Positions 48,661-60,111 of a stretch of DNA of 64,000 bases are shown in pieces. Numbering within the stretch: the stretch's first letter is position 1; every line of letters begins with the position of its first letter. The stretch is from Cyanoderma ruficeps. Lineage: Eukaryota > Chordata > Aves > Passeriformes > Timaliidae. Position numbers and translations under genes: made by a program. The notes under the pieces were generated by a model. The model did not search any database. It saw only the letters and a program-made list of their open reading frames with translations, and was not told the origin of the DNA. The stretch is taken from contig VZDJ01007753.1 in assembly GCA_008694505.1 (NCBI GenBank), positions 22,734,786 through 22,798,785 on the forward strand, in the 5' to 3' direction.

Positions 48661-49590
48661 TCTGCAAATCAATCAAGAAGTCTTTTAGTATTTTTTTAAT
48701 TATAATTTAGGTCTTTTTTATCCTATGTTTCATTATATTTGGGGTGAAGTGTTTATGCAAATTTATTACACATGAAAAAGTGCTTTGACAATACTGAGGC
48801 TAGAATAGATGTCAGCAATGAAACATTCACTATAGATAGCTTCAACAGAGAGACCAAGAAATGACTTGGCAACTGAAGTATCTGCATTTTCCATACTTTG
48901 CTGTGGTCCTTAATCCAAAGGAAGTGACACAGTAAGACAGTATGAAGGATGATGTCGAGTAGGAGGATGGATTTGGTAACGTGGCCTCATATCTACTAAG
49001 ACCTGGACTTCAGTCAAAATTTCTGCTCAAGAAAACCACAGATGGCAGATTACCAATATATTTCAGTTAGAGTTAGCACTGGATTTGAAATCACTGAGTA
49101 TTTGAGCCAAGCAAACCTCTTCTTCAGCTCTGAAAATAGGCACTTTACTTGTGAGTGTCTGACACAGAATACCATCATACAGGAGTGAGTTCATCCACTC
49201 ACAAACTGAGCAAGGACCTTTCCTGGACAGCCTGAGGTCCTCTGAAGATATTTTAGGCCATTATTGCAAGTGGTGAGCAAAGCCTTCTTACGTCCATTCT
49301 GCAATGTCCAGAGAAGTTTCTTCCTTCATAAGTGTCAAACGTTCGTGTTTAGATGGAGTGGGGATAAAGTTGTCACCATTTTTTTTCTGTCTCACTCCTA
49401 CTATCTGCAGGTTCCCCAGCTTCTAAAATGTATGTCTTTCCATTTAAAGAAGTAAAATATATTTCTGGTTCTTTGCAAAGGATCAGTGCTAGCAAGAGGA
49501 CATTTTAAGTGCCTTGTTTCTTGGGATAGAACATGGATCTGACCTGGTTATACTTCGGTAGCTATTTCAAAATGTACATTTCTGCTGAAA

Positions 49591-49762
49591 GTGTTCCATC
49601 CCTGCAAGTGTTCAGAAAAACTTGTGGATGGCACTTAGGAATAAGGCTTAGTGGTGAACACAGTGGGTTAATTATTGGACTGGTTAATTATTCGGTTAAT
49701 TATTGGACTCCATGATCTTTTCCATAGGTCTTTTCCAACTTTAGTGATTTTATGAATCTGTG
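49591..49762 (+). mobile_element. CR1 LINE, 3' tail fragment with internal duplication
   Basis: GTTCCATCCCTGCAAGTGTT is the end of CR1 ORF2 (the PSLEVFK region). It is followed by GGATGGCACTTAGGAATAAG, a GGACTCCATGATCTTTTCC-type segment, GGTCTTTTCCAACTTTAGTG and a terminal TTTTATGAATCTGTG. This is the standard CR1 3' untranslated end on the plus strand, in a subfamily that carries the GGCACTTAG and GGTCTTTTCCAAC words. Internally the word GGTTAATTATTGGACT has been duplicated after insertion (listed separately). The 5' part is missing, as usual for CR1. Confidence 0.85.
49666..49709 (+). repeat. 16-bp duplication within the CR1 tail
   Basis: GGTTAATTATTGGACT occurs at 49666-49681 and again, identical, at 49694-49709. 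A 12-base partial unit, GGTTAATTATTC, lies between them (49682-49693). The expected CR1 consensus has a single such segment, so this is a lineage-specific slippage expansion. Confidence 0.88.
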
Positions 49763-51388
49763 AAGAGAATGAAAATACATCCTGACCTTCAGCTTGTATA
49801 AGACGGAGGGAGAACAGGGAGAATGGTTTTGTAATGAAAATTAGAAAATGAGATATTTCGGGAGGAGGAAAATAATTTTATGCTCTTCTTCGCCACAATC
49901 CTAAACCATTCCAGGCATGGTAAACTTCAATTGCTATTTCCACGAGACAAGTCTCATAGAAAAAAGAGATGAAAAGTGAGCCTGTGTTTCTTTCAGATGT
50001 GCCACAACACAGAGTTTATGGCAGCCGTTCAGGACATAGAGCCTTTCCCCCTCTAACTTCCCTTTCCTAAACTTCAGCCATGTCAGACTACTTGTAATGT
50101 ACTCTTTTGCAGCAGATCTTCACTGACTCATAACTGGGAATTCTGTAATCCCTATTTTGTTCTATTCCTCTCATCATATGGCATTATTCATTTAGCTTGT
50201 CTAAGCAGGCTTGTGGCCTACAAAACCAGAAATCCTCAAAGTTGCAATTCTGTGTTCCTTTTAAACTGGTTAAGAAAAAACAAAACCCATTACTCCATCA
50301 AGCCCAATACAGCATCGTGTAACAGTGGAGCCTTTCTTAAACAGAGTGTCAGATTTATGATTTGTTTTATTACTTATCAAAGACAGTGGCTTACACACCT
50401 TGCATTATCTAGATGGCAGTCTCTTGGCATGTCAAAAGTCAAGGTTACATCAGCTCTTGACTTTATCCAGGCTCTATGATGTACAGTGTCACTGTAGCAG
50501 AGCACTTCCTTTTTGTTCTGAGAGAACTTGATTCATAATGAGCCCATCCAGAGTGTACTCAGCTTGCGATAAAGAGCTTTACACAGAGGCTCCTATTTTA
50601 GAGAAACAGGTGTTAGCTTTGATTAGAGAAAAATTACATCATTCAAAAGAAAGGAGGAAAAAAAGCAAAGGGAAAGGAAAGCAAAAATAGAAAAAAGTAG
50701 CAACCAGACACAAATACATTTGCACATATAAAGCTGTTCTAATGAAAGCCAAATTGATTTGACATTCAGTGGCAGTTTGAAGCCAAAAAAAGCAAAGCAG
50801 CCTACAAAAGGCCCAGCTCATTGTTTATGGAGTGTCATACTTCATCATCTGTGAGACCAATAACAGTGATGGGAAGACCTTTAAAGCAGGGATTTTGCAC
50901 AGAATGGCTGTGTGGACACCACGGATGTCAGATGCAGTAGAATGATTGTGAGCTATTTCCTGAATTAAAATCATGTTTGTCAGAAAAAGTAGATGCTCTC
51001 TACAGCTTATATCTTTTGCATTTAGTATATTATTAGAATTCTTGGTTGATTTCTCCTAGACAGACACAGCCACAATATTTATCATATGATGTGTACTGAT
51101 CATCGCACTGCCCTCAAGAAAAAAACACAGAAAAGAAAAAATTACCTAACATGCAAAAGTAGCTTCCAGTACACAAAAATTAATCTCTTTATGAAAAAGA
51201 ACGGTGCACAAAATCATGTAAATTAATGTAGGCACCCTTTCATCATATTTATTTTTATTGATTACTTTACGAATATTTCTACAAACACATTAAAGTAGTG
51301 GACCCCTGTTACAAGCAGACTGTAGAGTATATTTCGTCCATCTCTGTTTTCAGTTAGAACACCTGGTGAGGAGTGACATGTTTATCAA

Positions 51389-51408
51389 ATGTTGGCGAAT
51401 GCCAACAT
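51389..51408. repeat. Perfect 8-bp inverted repeat, NFI-like
   Basis: ATGTTGGC (51389-51396) and GCCAACAT (51401-51408) flank GAAT. The core TTGGC-N4-GCCAA is one base short of the nuclear factor I consensus spacing of five, so binding is uncertain. It has higher GC content than most palindromes here. Confidence 0.6.
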
Positions 51409-51887
51409 GAATTAAATAAGCCTTCAAAAAAATGTGAGATAGTATAGACTTGTACAGGAAAGGATATGTGTGGAAAGCAGTCTCTCTCTTTCTGCCTTCT
51501 AGCTATGATCTCAATCTAGATATCATAATATTGATATTAAATTCTGATACTAATGTTTCTGTTTAGATTTCACTAGAAAATCTGTTTCTTTTTGGGAAAA
51601 AAATTCAGAAATTTCATTCTCCTGAGTTGCAATTCTCTAATGACTCACTGAAGTACAAATAGACAGTGATCTCAAATTAGTAAGTCATTAATCACATTTC
51701 GCATATAGTATCTAGTATGGCTTTATAACTCAAAAAGCACTATCAGAGTGACCAAATTTATAATGGATGGCACAAGTGTGGACAAAAAAACATTAAGAGA
51801 GAAAGATACACGTGGGGTAGATCTAAGTAAGTAAATGAAACATTTTCTTTCATTCACATTGAAAACAAAAATCAGTTTTAACTGTTT

Positions 51888-51915
51888 GGGGTGTGGGGGT
51901 GTGTGTGTGTGTGTG
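51888..51915. repeat. (TG)n microsatellite with G-runs
   Basis: GGGG, TGT, GGGGG and then eight TG/GT units to 51915. It is a short dinucleotide repeat and a possible polymorphic marker. Confidence 0.9.
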
Positions 51916-54369
51916 AACCTTCCATTCTGTTTTCTGTAAATAACTGAATCCGTGAATTTATGAGCATGATCACCCACCACAATAAATAGATCAGTAGGTA
52001 AAAATGTTTAAATATTCCCCAAAATCCAACATTATGTTTATATTAAGTAATATACTCTGTGCCATATGAAGACAGTGTACATTGGTTATTAATTATGTAT
52101 GCAGATATAATTCCTGCTGTGTTAGCTTTGCATTGTAAATCATATGATTTAGTTTCTTTTGTCATACTTATGAAAATTATAAACTAAACTGGAATAAATT
52201 GCAAATTTCAAAATTCACTCTGTGATAGTACCTAGAGATTCAAGGCTGTATCTATTCTAGTACAATAGACTTCAGTTTGCAGAAGTGGGGTTGCTCTGTG
52301 ACAAACACACACAGGTTTGGTAGTCACTCTGATGGCAATTAATTCTAATAAATTGCACACTATAACGCAGACAGCATAAGAAGCCCTTAGACAAGTGGAT
52401 TTCACTTTATTTCAGGCTGTAAGTGCTCGCATGGATAACTGTGTTGTGGAAAAAGCAAACAGGATATCAGTTAGCGAAGACTGAAGAAATTCGTTGCTAC
52501 CAAATTTTGTTAAAACATTTAAAATGTTACCTTTCAGGATTCAGTGTCAGAATTATAACACCACAGAAGTGAATTTACATTTTCCTTAGAGCTATTGTTT
52601 CACACTGTCTGAAGATTCAGGCTATGTCTTTCGCTGCTGAGAAATGATGTATTTTATATCAAGCAACGTAAACTTTTATAAATTAGTGAAAACAAGAAGA
52701 CAAATTTCACTTTAATGTTGTTAGTCAAGGTAAACCTCAGGCCCACATGTGCCATTATATTGACAAAATATAAGGAGAAATCACACGATATTAACATGAA
52801 AATGTATTATTTCCAAGACATCATTGTATAATTACCTGCTGTTCAGATTGGAATATTCTCTCCACAGTTCTATACTCACAAAATCTGAAAGTACTTTGCA
52901 TTTTAGTTTTGTATTTCCTTCAATGTCTGTGAAAAGTAATAGTTTCCATTTGAAACCATTCTGAAAAAGAGAGAACCGAATTAAATAGGCTCAATGTAGA
53001 AACTTATGCATGATATTAAAAAAGAATGTATTAAGAAATAAATTTTCTTGGAACAAATTACAATGTGTTGTTTATATTAGTTACAGACAAGATTTTTTTT
53101 TTTCGACTTAATCATTCTCTTCTCTGTATGGTATATCAAGACCAAATAGTCTTTGTGGAAACATTAATAAGTAATCTTAGAGTGAAGAAGAGTGAATATT
53201 TTAAATTTTTAGTCTGGTTATGGAAAATTTATATGACAAAAAAGTAACATTGACAAAATAGCTTTTCATGTTGATTTTTTCTACCAGACAATTAGTGCCA
53301 ATAAACTGGAAAACTGTTCTCAAGTAGTATATTTAGGAACAGCTTAGTTCATAATGGGCAACTAATTTGGATGTGTAATTACCAGGTATAAAACAGCTGA
53401 TTCATCTAGCAAAAAAACCTGAGCAATTCACTAAAAGCCATAGAAAAACTAAGAAATAAAGATTTTAGTTTTATATTGTTTTTCTGACACTGAGGGTGAT
53501 TAACTCCTGGAACAAATTAACTCATCAAAGTACACTGTACACTGCCTGTATTATCTGAAACAGAAATGGATTTTTTTTTCCCCTGAAAGACCTCCTTGAC
53601 TAATCCAAAGCTGATACAAAATTTGTTGCCTGAGATAAAATGTGGGAACCTCCCTTCTCTGATAACTCACATTAAGTGCGTAACTTTGCATAGCACTCCC
53701 TTGCCGGTAGGGTTTGAATGGTTTAGATAGATGGTTTCTGAGTGGTGCCTGACACAAGTTACTTGCCTTAAGGAAAAAGATGATAGATAAAATTTTGTGT
53801 TTGAGTTTTGTGTAGTTCTAATAGTCAGGACAATCTACAGATTTCTATGAAGTTTTTATTAGAACCTGTGGGACATATATAGTACACACAAGGAACAGAA
53901 TGAAATCCTACAGGAGGGAAAATATTCCTCAAGTGGGAATTCCAAAAGTGGTCATTTAGATTTTTTGCCCCTTGACATAGTCAGTCTTGTCTGCAATATT
54001 GTAGCAAAAATAATGTTAACTGAATTCTTTTAACTTTTAGTGACCACAATTGTTTACTTATATTCTACACAGCCAAGTCTGCCTGTACCATATTTTATTC
54101 CACTTACCTTGCAAAGGCCTGGTAAAATCACCCTGCTTCTCCTTTCACAGCTCAGTAGTCCCTGAGTGTGCTCTGGTGCTGCTAAACATTCTGAAGAAGA
54201 CTGGGATAAGCAGGTATACTGAAAGCCTCATTGATGAAGGTAATCATTATGGCTGATGGAAAGGACTGTATGGAATAGATGGAAAAAAGATGACATTAAA
54301 AATCAAGGCAAGATTTATTCTTAGGTAACTAAGAAGATTGACACTGGGCCTGTAAACACTCAATTAAGA

Positions 54370-54396
54370 CTTAGTGTCTTAAATACTGACACTAAG
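54370..54396. repeat. Perfect 9-bp inverted repeat, 9-base loop
   Basis: CTTAGTGTC (54370-54378) and GACACTAAG (54388-54396) enclose TTAAATACT. No surrounding gene gives it a role. Confidence 0.65.
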
Positions 54397-55807
54397 ACAA
54401 GAACAAGCAGCTATATACATTTTCAGTAGAAACCTTCAGTGAAAAAAAAATTTTTCTAAAGAGTGTGACTACTGACTACAAGCTCTATTCCTTAAAGACT
54501 GGTTATTTTTAAGGAGAAAATTTTCTTTTGCTTGGTATTCCAGTAAGAAATTCTTTATAGAGGGAGGAAAGAAAAACAAGAGGAGTTATCCTGGGGAAAA
54601 AACTCCTCTTCGTTGTCTTTCTTACCACTCTGTATGCCACTCTTCTGTTGCAGTGAGCTGTTTGGAGGCTTAAACAGCTCCACAGACAGAAAACCTTCAC
54701 TCATGCCAAACCTTCCATTTTAAAGCTGAGTTCTTTAACTAAGTCTAGGGTTAGCCCTCCTTGAACAAAACTATAGGATGCTTCAAGTTGTCTTCTATGT
54801 GTATTTAAGCCCACCAGCTCTCTCAAAAGGCTCTAAGTAGTGATACCAGTTCTAATTGTGCAGCTGGAAATGACTGGAGATCAAACTGTACTGCAACAAC
54901 TTGCAAAATTTGAAAATGAGTTGAAAATGACTTCCTGGGAAGTCACTTTGCACAAAGTCCACATGACATCTGTTTCCAAGAGATCCACAGACACAATTCA
55001 TGCATCAGTACAAGCCCATCAGTTTCTTGAAAGGAAATGCATGTACCTATACTGTAGCACATAGATTTTCTGTGCAGACTTTCACTAACAGCAAGTGGTT
55101 TGTGTATCTCCAAAACTATGGTTTTAACATGATACCTTAAGGTGTTTAACTACAATGTAAGAACTGAATGAGGTTCAGTGGCTATTGCAGTTCAGAGTGG
55201 AAACCTAGCCTATATGCTCTGAAAGATTTCATATTTATTGAGATGTCGGAAGTTGGATGAATGTGGCTCTCTGAGTAAAAAAAAAAATGGGGAAAATCAA
55301 TTAAGACAATGAGAGAAAAATAATTTCATTTTGAAATTATTAATTACATGCCATCCTTTGAGTATTGCAGAATTTTTCTTGTTCTGAAAACAAAGTGATT
55401 TTTATTTGGTCATCATCATGAGCATGACGTTTTGACAGAAAAAAAAATCTTAAAACCAGACATGTCAAATCCCTTTTCACAAGAAACCTGCAGCATGGAA
55501 AACTTCACATTATGTGTATTAAAGAATGACTATGCAAAGTGTTAAAATGACTTCTGGTAAGATGCCCAAACTATAATAAAACTAATATCTACATGAAAAT
55601 ATTCCTCTGACAGTAATGATCAGAGAGAACAGATATTTTATTATTGGGCCTGCCCAGATAAGTGCAAAGATTGTCAGATCTATGAAACCCCAAAACATAA
55701 AATAAAGAGAAAACAACTTTGCACTTTTACCCAAATCTACCTGCATTTCAGCAGCAGCAGTTACTAGGCAGCAACTGGGTTTTAGTTAGTTATCTCATTG
55801 CTAAACA

Positions 55808-55893
55808 AAGGAAAACAAACAAACACCACAAAGAAACAAACAAACACACTCCCACACCCCCCACACCCACCCAAACACAAATAACAACAAACT
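55808..55893. repeat. AAAC/CA/CCCA-rich simple-sequence block
   Basis: AAAC tetranucleotides, then CA units, then a run of C-triplets and finally AACAACAAAC. The plus strand is almost free of G and T over most of the block, a strong local strand asymmetry. It contains the G-quadruplex motif listed next. Confidence 0.8.
55851..55872 (-). other. Canonical G-quadruplex motif on minus strand
   Basis: On the plus strand CCC-ACA-CCCCCC-ACA-CCC-A-CCC is read. The minus strand therefore has four runs of at least three G with loops of 1, 3 and 3 bases, which fits the standard G3+N1-7 rule. Such motifs can fold in vitro. The surrounding sequence is otherwise AT-rich, so this is unusual for the window. 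No promoter or gene end is visible nearby. Confidence 0.65.
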
Positions 55894-57555
55894 AAATGAA
55901 GATGGTTTTGGTGATACAAATGCAAACCAGTGTGATTTTACGTGACAACACTCTTCCCCCGTTTCTTTGCTCCATTGCTTTATTCCAGCCACTGAAGTGA
56001 GAGGATATATAAGTGGAAAGAGACTGGTTCAGTAAAAAGCTGTTTTCTTATGCTATTATTATTTTATTGTAGAAATACACTAAGCAACTAAAATAGAAAA
56101 TAAAGCAGTTTTGCAGGGGGTATTGTATAAGCAAGCATATCTTTATTTTCCACATACGATGCAAAAGGAAATTGACCAAATTTTTGGTCAGCTGTGAAAT
56201 GCCATTTGTAAATGGTCCATTGGGATTTCTATCCCCTCTAAGTTATAGCAAGTTTGGTTTTATTTAGGAAAATAGATTTGATCAGCTAATCAGAGTGTAG
56301 AGGTAGTGTTCACTCATACAGCAATATTCAGCAGGCTTTATTCACTTTTATACTTCAATGCATTTTTTCTCTTGGAAACTCATTTACATAGTCTCCGTAT
56401 GGTCATTTCACAGTAACTGTTTCTGAGTCTGGGTGTGCTGGCTAATAATTACCCCAAGCTATCTGAGAATAACCAAGTACATAGTGAATATACAGTTATT
56501 TCTTAATACTCAAACTCTAGATTGAAAGCCCTTTGACTACTCCAATACTACAAAATGTCAAGCTGTTTACCAACAACAAAGACTGTGCCTCTGCTTCTCA
56601 GCCCCTGCAGTGAAGCTGAAAATGCCAGTGTTTACTTAAAAGGGAGAAAAAGAACTCCTCTTCCTCTATGCTTGATCCTGTGGCTGTGGGAGTGAATAAT
56701 ACCTTTTGTCATTGATTTCAATGGGATTGAATTTGACTCTCTCACCTTTTTTGTGCCTCTGTATTTCTGGAAAATATTACACAATAATACTTCCTGCAGA
56801 TGAGATTCTGCTTTATTTCCTCATCTACTGATTTAGTTTAGGTTTCCCATCATCTTTTATACAGAGCCATGATATCTCTGTATCTGAAGATATAAGTTAA
56901 CTAGAAAAATAAGAGGAAACAAGAATTTTCCCTTGGAAGTTCTGTAGGCCAAAAACCTGCATGTATCTTTACCATAGCACCCCAGCTTCCCTGAGCTTAG
57001 GTGACTACTTTCCAGCATTATTGTGGTATGAAGTGGCTTATACTACAACTTCTTTTTTTAGTCAGAATCAAGTTTGAATTAAATGACTATGGAAAGGGTC
57101 AAAGGCAAATTACGAAAGGCAGGACTTTCCCCCTGTTCCTGCTTAGCAATTGAATTTAAAAATGCCAGTAACTTTAATCATCAGTTACAGGTATTAAATC
57201 GTATAGGGTTTTAGAATTTGGCAGGAGAGATAAAAAATTTCTGAATGGGTATGAAAGAAAACACAGAAAAGCCTATATAAACTACAGTAAAAAAAATCCT
57301 TGTTTGATATTTTACAGAATACACAGAAATAACATTTGGATAATCATTAAATAATACTGTGAAAGTCTACTGTGCAAACAAGGAGTTTCTCAGGGTTGCG
57401 TATGTGTGTGCTATTTAATTGTTTTGGATTTTTGGTTGAGATTTCTTTTCAAAAAGAATGATGTGCTCTAAAAAGAGGACAAGCTTGGTTCAGTTATAGC
57501 TTTCATATAATTACTACAAACTAATGCAAATTAGACTGTAGGTCTGCTCAATGTA

Positions 57556-57725
57556 CATTTCTGTGCTTGCCAAATTATGTTTGGCAGTGTGGTCAAGCAA
57601 TAACAGATGCACACTGTGCCTAGTTTTCTCGGGCTGTTCAATAATTAGGAGGGCCATGTATTATAATAAACCACATCCCCTTGGCTGAGATTTGGATGCA
57701 AATTGCACACTAATTCACTTCCAAG
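57556..57725. promoter_or_regulatory. Candidate conserved noncoding element with POU octamer
   Basis: The block holds a perfect inverted repeat TGCCAAATTATGTTTGGCA (57568-57586), a TTCAATAATTAGG homeodomain-type site, a TATTATAATAAACC stretch and an exact POU octamer ATGCAAAT (57696-57703), followed by a TAATT core. It is non-repetitive and has a single CpG. Clustering of these motifs suggests an enhancer, but no conservation data are available. Confidence 0.3.
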
Positions 57726-58227
57726 TTTTTGGAAGCATACCAAAAGACATGAAAATTAGGGAAATATACTATTTACTTCATGAAATGTGTTTAAAACTAA
57801 ATAAAGCTCATTTGTAAGCAATGTTCATCCATTCTATCCTTGTAAAAAAATTAACAATGAATTCCCTTTCCTTCACACTATTTAGATCAGCAGCTAATGT
57901 GACACTTCTGCAATGTTCATGGCATCTCTATTATTCTTGCACTGAGAGAGTACAATATAAAAGACAGTTACTGTGCTTTGTATTTCTCTAAGGTATTGCT
58001 GAGGTTGAGTGGATAATATCAGTTCAATGAAAGACTTGAATCACACTGCAATCCAAATTCTTTGCAATCAGTTGAGTTGTAACGGCATGCTGTTTATAGC
58101 AGAAAATTCATCTTTTGAGAAGGCTGAAGATTCTTTACCCTTAGCTATTATACAAAGGTTGAATGGAGAGATTTAATTTTAAAAAATAATACTTAATGAG
58201 GGAAATACTAGGAAATCCAGCAACGTA

Positions 58228-58257
58228 ATGTAGTTACACGTGTAGATGTAACTACAT
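58228..58257. repeat. Perfect 10-bp inverted repeat around an E-box
   Basis: ATGTAGTTAC (58228-58237) and GTAACTACAT (58248-58257) are exact reverse complements across a 10-base spacer. The spacer boundary carries ACACGTGT (58236-58243), an 8-base palindrome with the CACGTG E-box bound by bHLH factors. The nested symmetry is the most elaborate in the window. Binding is untested. Confidence 0.65.
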
Positions 58258-58992
58258 CAGTGTCTAAATTATGAAGAAACAAAAAATTAAAACAATTTAA
58301 ATTATTGTTACACATACTAGCAAATAGTTATATTTTCCTGGAAATCATTTAACAGTGAGCTGTCTTGCAGTAACAGTTAACACACTTAGACAGAGAAATA
58401 TAATGCAACCTAAAAGTGGTGTACTAGAAGATATATCTCCTGTGTTTATTGTCTACTAATTGTAATGTGATTGCACCAAAGAGGCATGAGACTCTTATCT
58501 CTATATGCTCCAGACAAACAGAGAAAAATCAGTGAAAATGGAAGGTTTTTACCTCTCCTGCAGTATTATTTTAAATTACTTTTTTGTTTTAAGAAGAGAT
58601 ATCACGGAACATAATTTTGTAAATATTAGAAGTATTTTAAATTTTCCAGTGATGATAAAACAGTTCTTTGCAAGAAAACAATGAGACAAAACATTGCCTG
58701 CCAGAAATATAAAAACTACTTTCAATATATTCTGTACTGACACTACAAGTCTAGTGACTACATTGTAGTTTTGACATGGGTGACTTAATTGTAAACTAAT
58801 TCACATGGATATCAGCAAAAATCTCTACAATAAAGCGGAACTCAGCAAATTACTGAAGTCTTACCTATTAAAATTTTGATAATACAGAAATACAGACATA
58901 ATACAGGAGGTAAGTACCCTATGGTTAAGGTTGGTTTAGGAGGATAAATCAATGCTGTGACATGTAGCTATGGCTAGACTGCTATGTACCTC

Positions 58993-59042
58993 AGTTTTAT
59001 AGTTTTATAGTAGGTGTTTTTCAGGTGTTTCTTGGGTGTTTA
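58993..59042. repeat. Short degenerate tandem repeats
   Basis: AGTTTTAT occurs twice head to tail, then AGGTGTTTTTC, AGGTGTTTC and GGGTGTTT follow. These are two adjacent small slippage arrays. Confidence 0.65.
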
Positions 59043-59384
59043 TCCTATTTAGTGGTTGTTGATATCGCAGCTATATAATCATAGACTAAAAGAACAGCAA
59101 CAAAATTCTTGTTTCCAGCATGATGAATACAGAGTTAACTACATAAAACAGTTTTGGCAAATGTATTGCTCACTCTGTATGTTGAATTTGAAAACAGGAT
59201 AAAGACTAAATGTGATAAAGCAGCTGAAATCGCAAATTCATTTCCATCATTTAAATTAAGGAACTATGAAGAGCTTTAGGTGAATTCCACAAAAAAATCT
59301 GGTTGAACAACTGAGCAGCAGGTAAGCCTCAACACAGATAAGACCCCCTCTAAAAACACGAGTGAAAACTGTGTAAAGTATTTA

Positions 59385-59660
59385 TACATAATGATGTCTT
59401 CTGAATTAGTTGTAACCTCTGAGGAAAAAAAAGATCTAAGCATTACTGTAGACAGCTCAATGAAGAGACTTATTCAGTGGTGATTAAAAAAGCAAATAAG
59501 ATGTTAAATTGTGTTAAGAAAGGAATAGAGAATAGAAAAGAGAAGATTACAATTACATTATATAAATCGATGGCACATTGATTACTGTATTCAGTTAGAC
59601 ATCTTATTTTAAAAAGACACAAATGAGAAGGTGAAATGAAGTACAATGAAAATGACAAAA
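59385..59660 (+). mobile_element. Ancient CR1/L3-like LINE, reverse-transcriptase C-terminal relic
   Basis: Reading across frameshifts on the plus strand gives the known order of the CR1-clade C-terminal region. EEKKDLSITVDSSMK (from 59421) corresponds to the usual AEKDLGVLVDSKL segment. KKANKMLNCVKKGIENRK (from 59486, another frame) corresponds to KKANGILGCIRKGI-SR, and LYKSM follows in the same frame. DYCIQLDILF (from 59580) corresponds to LEYCVQFWSP. Further on, NEKVK and TMKMTKV echo LERVQRRATKMI. Stops and frameshifts are plentiful, so it is long dead. GC content matches the flanks, unlike the younger CR1 at 44.8 kb, which suggests old age. The 5' and 3' limits are approximate and the subfamily cannot be fixed by eye. 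Confidence 0.6.
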
Positions 59661-60062
59661 GTGTTACTTTCATAGTCACTAAATCATGTCAGCCTCTCCA
59701 GAAGCAGAAGGGGCTAAGTCGAAAATGTTAATCCCAATTTGATAGAACCACCCCAAGAAAGCTAACCCTTTTTACTAACACATATCAGATGCAAACCATC
59801 TCATTTTTTAACATTTATGAGAGAGAGCTTCAGCATGCTGCCAGTATCAGATTCAGGAAAATACAGTGATGGTGTAGAGACGTTTTTGGACTCCAGTCAT
59901 TCTGTTGTGTGTATATTCATTATAGATGCAAAGTATGTGTAAATCCAAATCATCACTTGAGAAATAATGTCATTTCCATTCTATATTGAAGAATCTTTCT
60001 CTGAAATTAGTCTTTTTACGTAAACTTTCGAGTATGACTATCTTGTCACATTTTCTTGCAAA

Positions 60063-60111
60063 GGGGCATTAGGGGTGGAGCCTGATACTTTGGGGACTTG
60101 GGGGTGGGAGG
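60063..60111 (+). other. G-run cluster, possible G-quadruplex
   Basis: Five plus-strand runs are present: GGGG (60063), GGGG (60072), GGGG (60092), GGGGG (60100) and GGG (60106). Loops are short except for a 16-base one after the second run. The standard rule is therefore met only with one long loop or with a bulged final run (GGGAGG). It lies in otherwise AT-rich sequence. Confidence 0.4.

Larger units (their letters stand above)
45912..49590. other. AT-rich noncoding stretch
   Basis: Unique AT-rich sequence between two CR1 copies, with A17 and T17 homopolymers. A possible terminal exon at 46895-47335 is flagged separately. Nothing else is recognisable. Confidence 0.5.
49763..59384. other. 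AT-rich noncoding stretch, no gene seen
   Basis: Nearly 10 kb without a supported gene or a classifiable transposon. It contains a TG microsatellite, a G-quadruplex motif, several perfect inverted repeats and one candidate conserved element near 57.6 kb. Open frames are short and unrecognised. Confidence 0.55.

Noticed and set aside
54840..55064. 74-codon plus-strand frame with a charged, helix-like composition
   Set aside because: No recognised domain, no splice signals of quality and no neighbouring gene structure.
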